This document shows positions 62,475-64,000 of a stretch of 64,000 nucleotides of DNA, piece after piece. The first letter of the stretch is position 1. Each line of letters starts with the position of its first letter. The notes beneath the pieces are model-generated. The model made no database searches, was not told where the DNA came from, and worked only from the letters and a program-made list of their open reading frames with translations. Origin of the DNA: PALSA-1440 sp050011195 (GTDB lineage: Bacteria; Verrucomicrobiota; Verrucomicrobiia; Limisphaerales; UBA8199); contig JBEKJO010000006.1 of NCBI GenBank assembly GCA_050011195.1, forward strand, positions 1-64,000. Direction: 5' to 3'. The position numbers and the translations under genes were made by a program.

Positions 62475-63896
62475 ATGAGCGCCAACCCGGCTACTCCCTC
62501 GATCAGTTACAGTTTCACCATGCGGCTGGCGTATCCGAACCGAATCGGCACGTTGGCTCGCATCGTGAGCGCCATCGGAAAAGAAGGCGGCGACATCGGC
62601 GCCGTGGACATTGTCGCCTCCGACACGAAAGCCATGACGCGCGACATCACGGTCCGGCCCCGCGACGCGGCGCACCAAGAGCAGATCGTCGCCCGGGTTC
62701 GCCGTCTGAGCGGCGTCAAGGTGATCAACGTCTCCGACCGCGTGTTCCTGCTGCACCTCGGGGGCAAGATTGCCATCCAAAACAAAGTGCCGCTGGTCAC
62801 GCGCGACGCGCTCTCGATGGCCTACACCCCGGGAGTGGCCCGCGTGTGCGAAGCCATTGCCGCCCACCCGCGCAAGGCCTGGCAGCTTACCATCAAAGGC
62901 AACTCCGTCGCCGTCGTCAGTGATGGCACCGCCGTTCTGGGCCTGGGCGACATCGGCCCCGAAGCCGCCATGCCGGTCATGGAAGGCAAAGCGATGCTCT
63001 TCAAGGAGTTCGCCGGCATTGACGCCTACCCGATCTGCCTCAGGACAAAGGACACTCAGGAGATCATTGCGGCAGTCAAACACCTCTCGGTGGGCTTCGG
63101 GGGCATCAACCTGGAAGACATCTCGGCTCCGCGCTGCTTCGACATCGAGCGCGAACTCCAGGCGCAATTGGACATCCCGGTGTTTCACGACGACCAGCAC
63201 GGCACCGCGGTCGTGGTCCTGGCGGCCCTGCTCAACGCCCTGCGCCTCACGCGACAGAAGCTCGAGCGGCTGCGGATCGTGATCTCGGGCGCGGGCGCCG
63301 CAGGTGTGGCCGTTGCCCGCATCCTCCTGCGCGGGGGCGCGCGCGACATCGTGGTCTGCGACCGTGCAGGCGTCCTGCACGAAGGCCGGCTGCCCAATCT
63401 CAATGAGAGCAAAGCGTGGTTGGTCCGGCACACCAACCCCCGCAACCTGCGTGGCCGGGCGGAAGACGCGCTCCGCGGCGCGAACGTCTTCATCGGCGTT
63501 TCCGGGCCGGGGACGTTGCAGGCCAAACACCTCCGGCGCATGGCCCCCAAAGCCATCGTCTTTGCCCTGGCCAATCCCACACCGGAAATCATGCCCGAAG
63601 AAGCCGCCCGGGTCGCGTTCATCGTCGCCACGGGCCGCAGTGATTACCCCAACCAGATTAACAATGTGCTCGCCTTCCCGGGCATCTTCCGTGGCGCCCT
63701 GGACGTTCGTTCCACGCAAATTACCGAAAGCATGAAGCAGGCTGCCGCGCGCGCCATTGCCCAATGCATCGCTCCGCGCGAACTGAGCGCCGAATACATC
63801 GTGCCGAGCGTGTTCAACCGGCAGGTGGTCCAGCGCGTCGCTGCTGCCGTCCAGCGTGCCGCCCTCCGGGCGGGTGTCGCCCGTAAACGGAAATGA
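62475..63896 (+). CDS. NAD(P)-dependent malic enzyme with N-terminal ACT domain
   Basis: 473 residues from the ATG at 62475. The ACT-like regulatory domain (about 10-90) starts SYSFTMRLAYPNRIGTLARI and is followed by the malic enzyme N-terminal domain: SMAYTPGVARV (catalytic Tyr117), MEGKAMLFKEF, NLEDISAPRCFDIE (metal-binding Glu/Asp) and FHDDQHGTAVV. The dinucleotide fold starts ISGAGAAGVAVARIL and includes ALANPTPEI. It oxidatively decarboxylates malate to pyruvate; the ACT domain suggests allosteric control by an amino acid or other small ligand. Confidence 0.93.
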   Translation: MSANPATPSISYSFTMRLAYPNRIGTLARIVSAIGKEGGDIGAVDIVASDTKAMTRDITVRPRDAAHQEQIVARVRRLSGVKVINVSDRVFLLHLGGKIAIQNKVPLVTRDALSMAYTPGVARVCEAIAAHPRKAWQLTIKGNSVAVVSDGTAVLGLGDIGPEAAMPVMEGKAMLFKEFAGIDAYPICLRTKDTQEIIAAVKHLSVGFGGINLEDISAPRCFDIERELQAQLDIPVFHDDQHGTAVVVLAALLNALRLTRQKLERLRIVISGAGAAGVAVARILLRGGARDIVVCDRAGVLHEGRLPNLNESKAWLVRHTNPRNLRGRAEDALRGANVFIGVSGPGTLQAKHLRRMAPKAIVFALANPTPEIMPEEAARVAFIVATGRSDYPNQINNVLAFPGIFRGALDVRSTQITESMKQAAARAIAQCIAPRELSAEYIVPSVFNRQVVQRVAAAVQRAALRAGVARKRK

Positions 63897-63925
63897 TACC
63901 AGTTTACTGAAACAACCGGTATGTT

Positions 63926-63983
63926 CCCCTCTCCCGGCCTGCGGCCACCCTCTCCCCATACAATTGGGGGGCAGGGAGAGGGG
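63926..63983. repeat. inverted CCCCTCTCCC repeat at the right edge
   Basis: CCCCTCTCCC (63926-63935) pairs exactly with GGGAGAGGGG (63974-63983); a second CCCTCTCCCC lies at 63948-63957. It lies 30 bases after the malic enzyme stop and resembles dispersed GGGGAGAGGG repeats of high-GC bacteria. It could also end transcription, but there is no T-run. Confidence 0.5.
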
Positions 63984-64000
63984 TTCCCACTGATTCCTAC

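Overview
The window looks like a chromosomal contig of a free-living Verrucomicrobiota bacterium, most likely of the Pedosphaeraceae/Limisphaerales type. This is inferred from gene style: high G+C, very large secreted proteins built from GH16, GH116, malectin-like, LamG, Ig-like, RCC1 and autotransporter-associated strand repeats, PA14-bearing NarL-type sensor kinases, and short 7-bp-period repeats scattered in and between genes. No rRNA, tRNA or CRISPR array was seen.

Region 1 (1-31.7 kb) encodes exported carbohydrate-active and adhesive proteins with their likely regulator. In order these are a GH16 glycanase, an NHL-propeller protein, a 1981-residue malectin/Ig/LamG protein, an SGNH-hydrolase/TPR protein, a 1769-residue GH116 glycosidase with RCC1 repeats, a PA14/OB sensor kinase with its NarL-type response regulator, uvrA (broken by an out-of-frame deletion), and a subtilisin-like protease. 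Five of the exported proteins end in the same kind of C-terminal domain, closing on an aromatic-aromatic-Arg motif. Four intergenic copies of an inverted repeat (TCATAC-N4-GTATGA type) lie next to the kinase, the regulator and three secreted-protein genes, and two of them directly abut promoter-like -35/-10 pairs.

Region 2 (32-50.8 kb) is an envelope or extracellular polysaccharide region. It has a minus-strand group (GT4, radical SAM, nucleotidyltransferase-kinase fusion, APH-like kinase) and a plus-strand group (WecB/TagA/CpsF GT26, polytopic membrane protein, an NtrB/NtrC-like pair, sulfotransferase, YfhO-like protein). An Agl23-like membrane protein and a small exported lipoprotein follow on the minus strand. 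A good sigma-54 promoter match lies just before the sulfotransferase and just after the NtrC-like gene.

Region 3 (50.9-60.2 kb) has the two topoisomerase IV-type subunit genes (parC, parE) on the same strand, separated by about 4 kb of toxin-antitoxin and defence-like cargo. The cargo is VapBC, HicB with a truncated HicA, and a two-gene module of a FokI-like nuclease plus a DUF2971 protein. parE carries an in-frame TAG about 80 codons before its natural end. Upstream of parE a Phd-like antitoxin gene overlaps a GNAT-YoaP gene that sits where a PIN toxin should be; the 3' end of that PIN gene survives just downstream.

Region 4 (60.3-64 kb) holds a small lipoprotein, an RNase II/R-family exonuclease and an ACT-containing malic enzyme. 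Broken uvrA and interrupted parE could be real lesions or consensus errors in the assembly; the sequence alone cannot tell.
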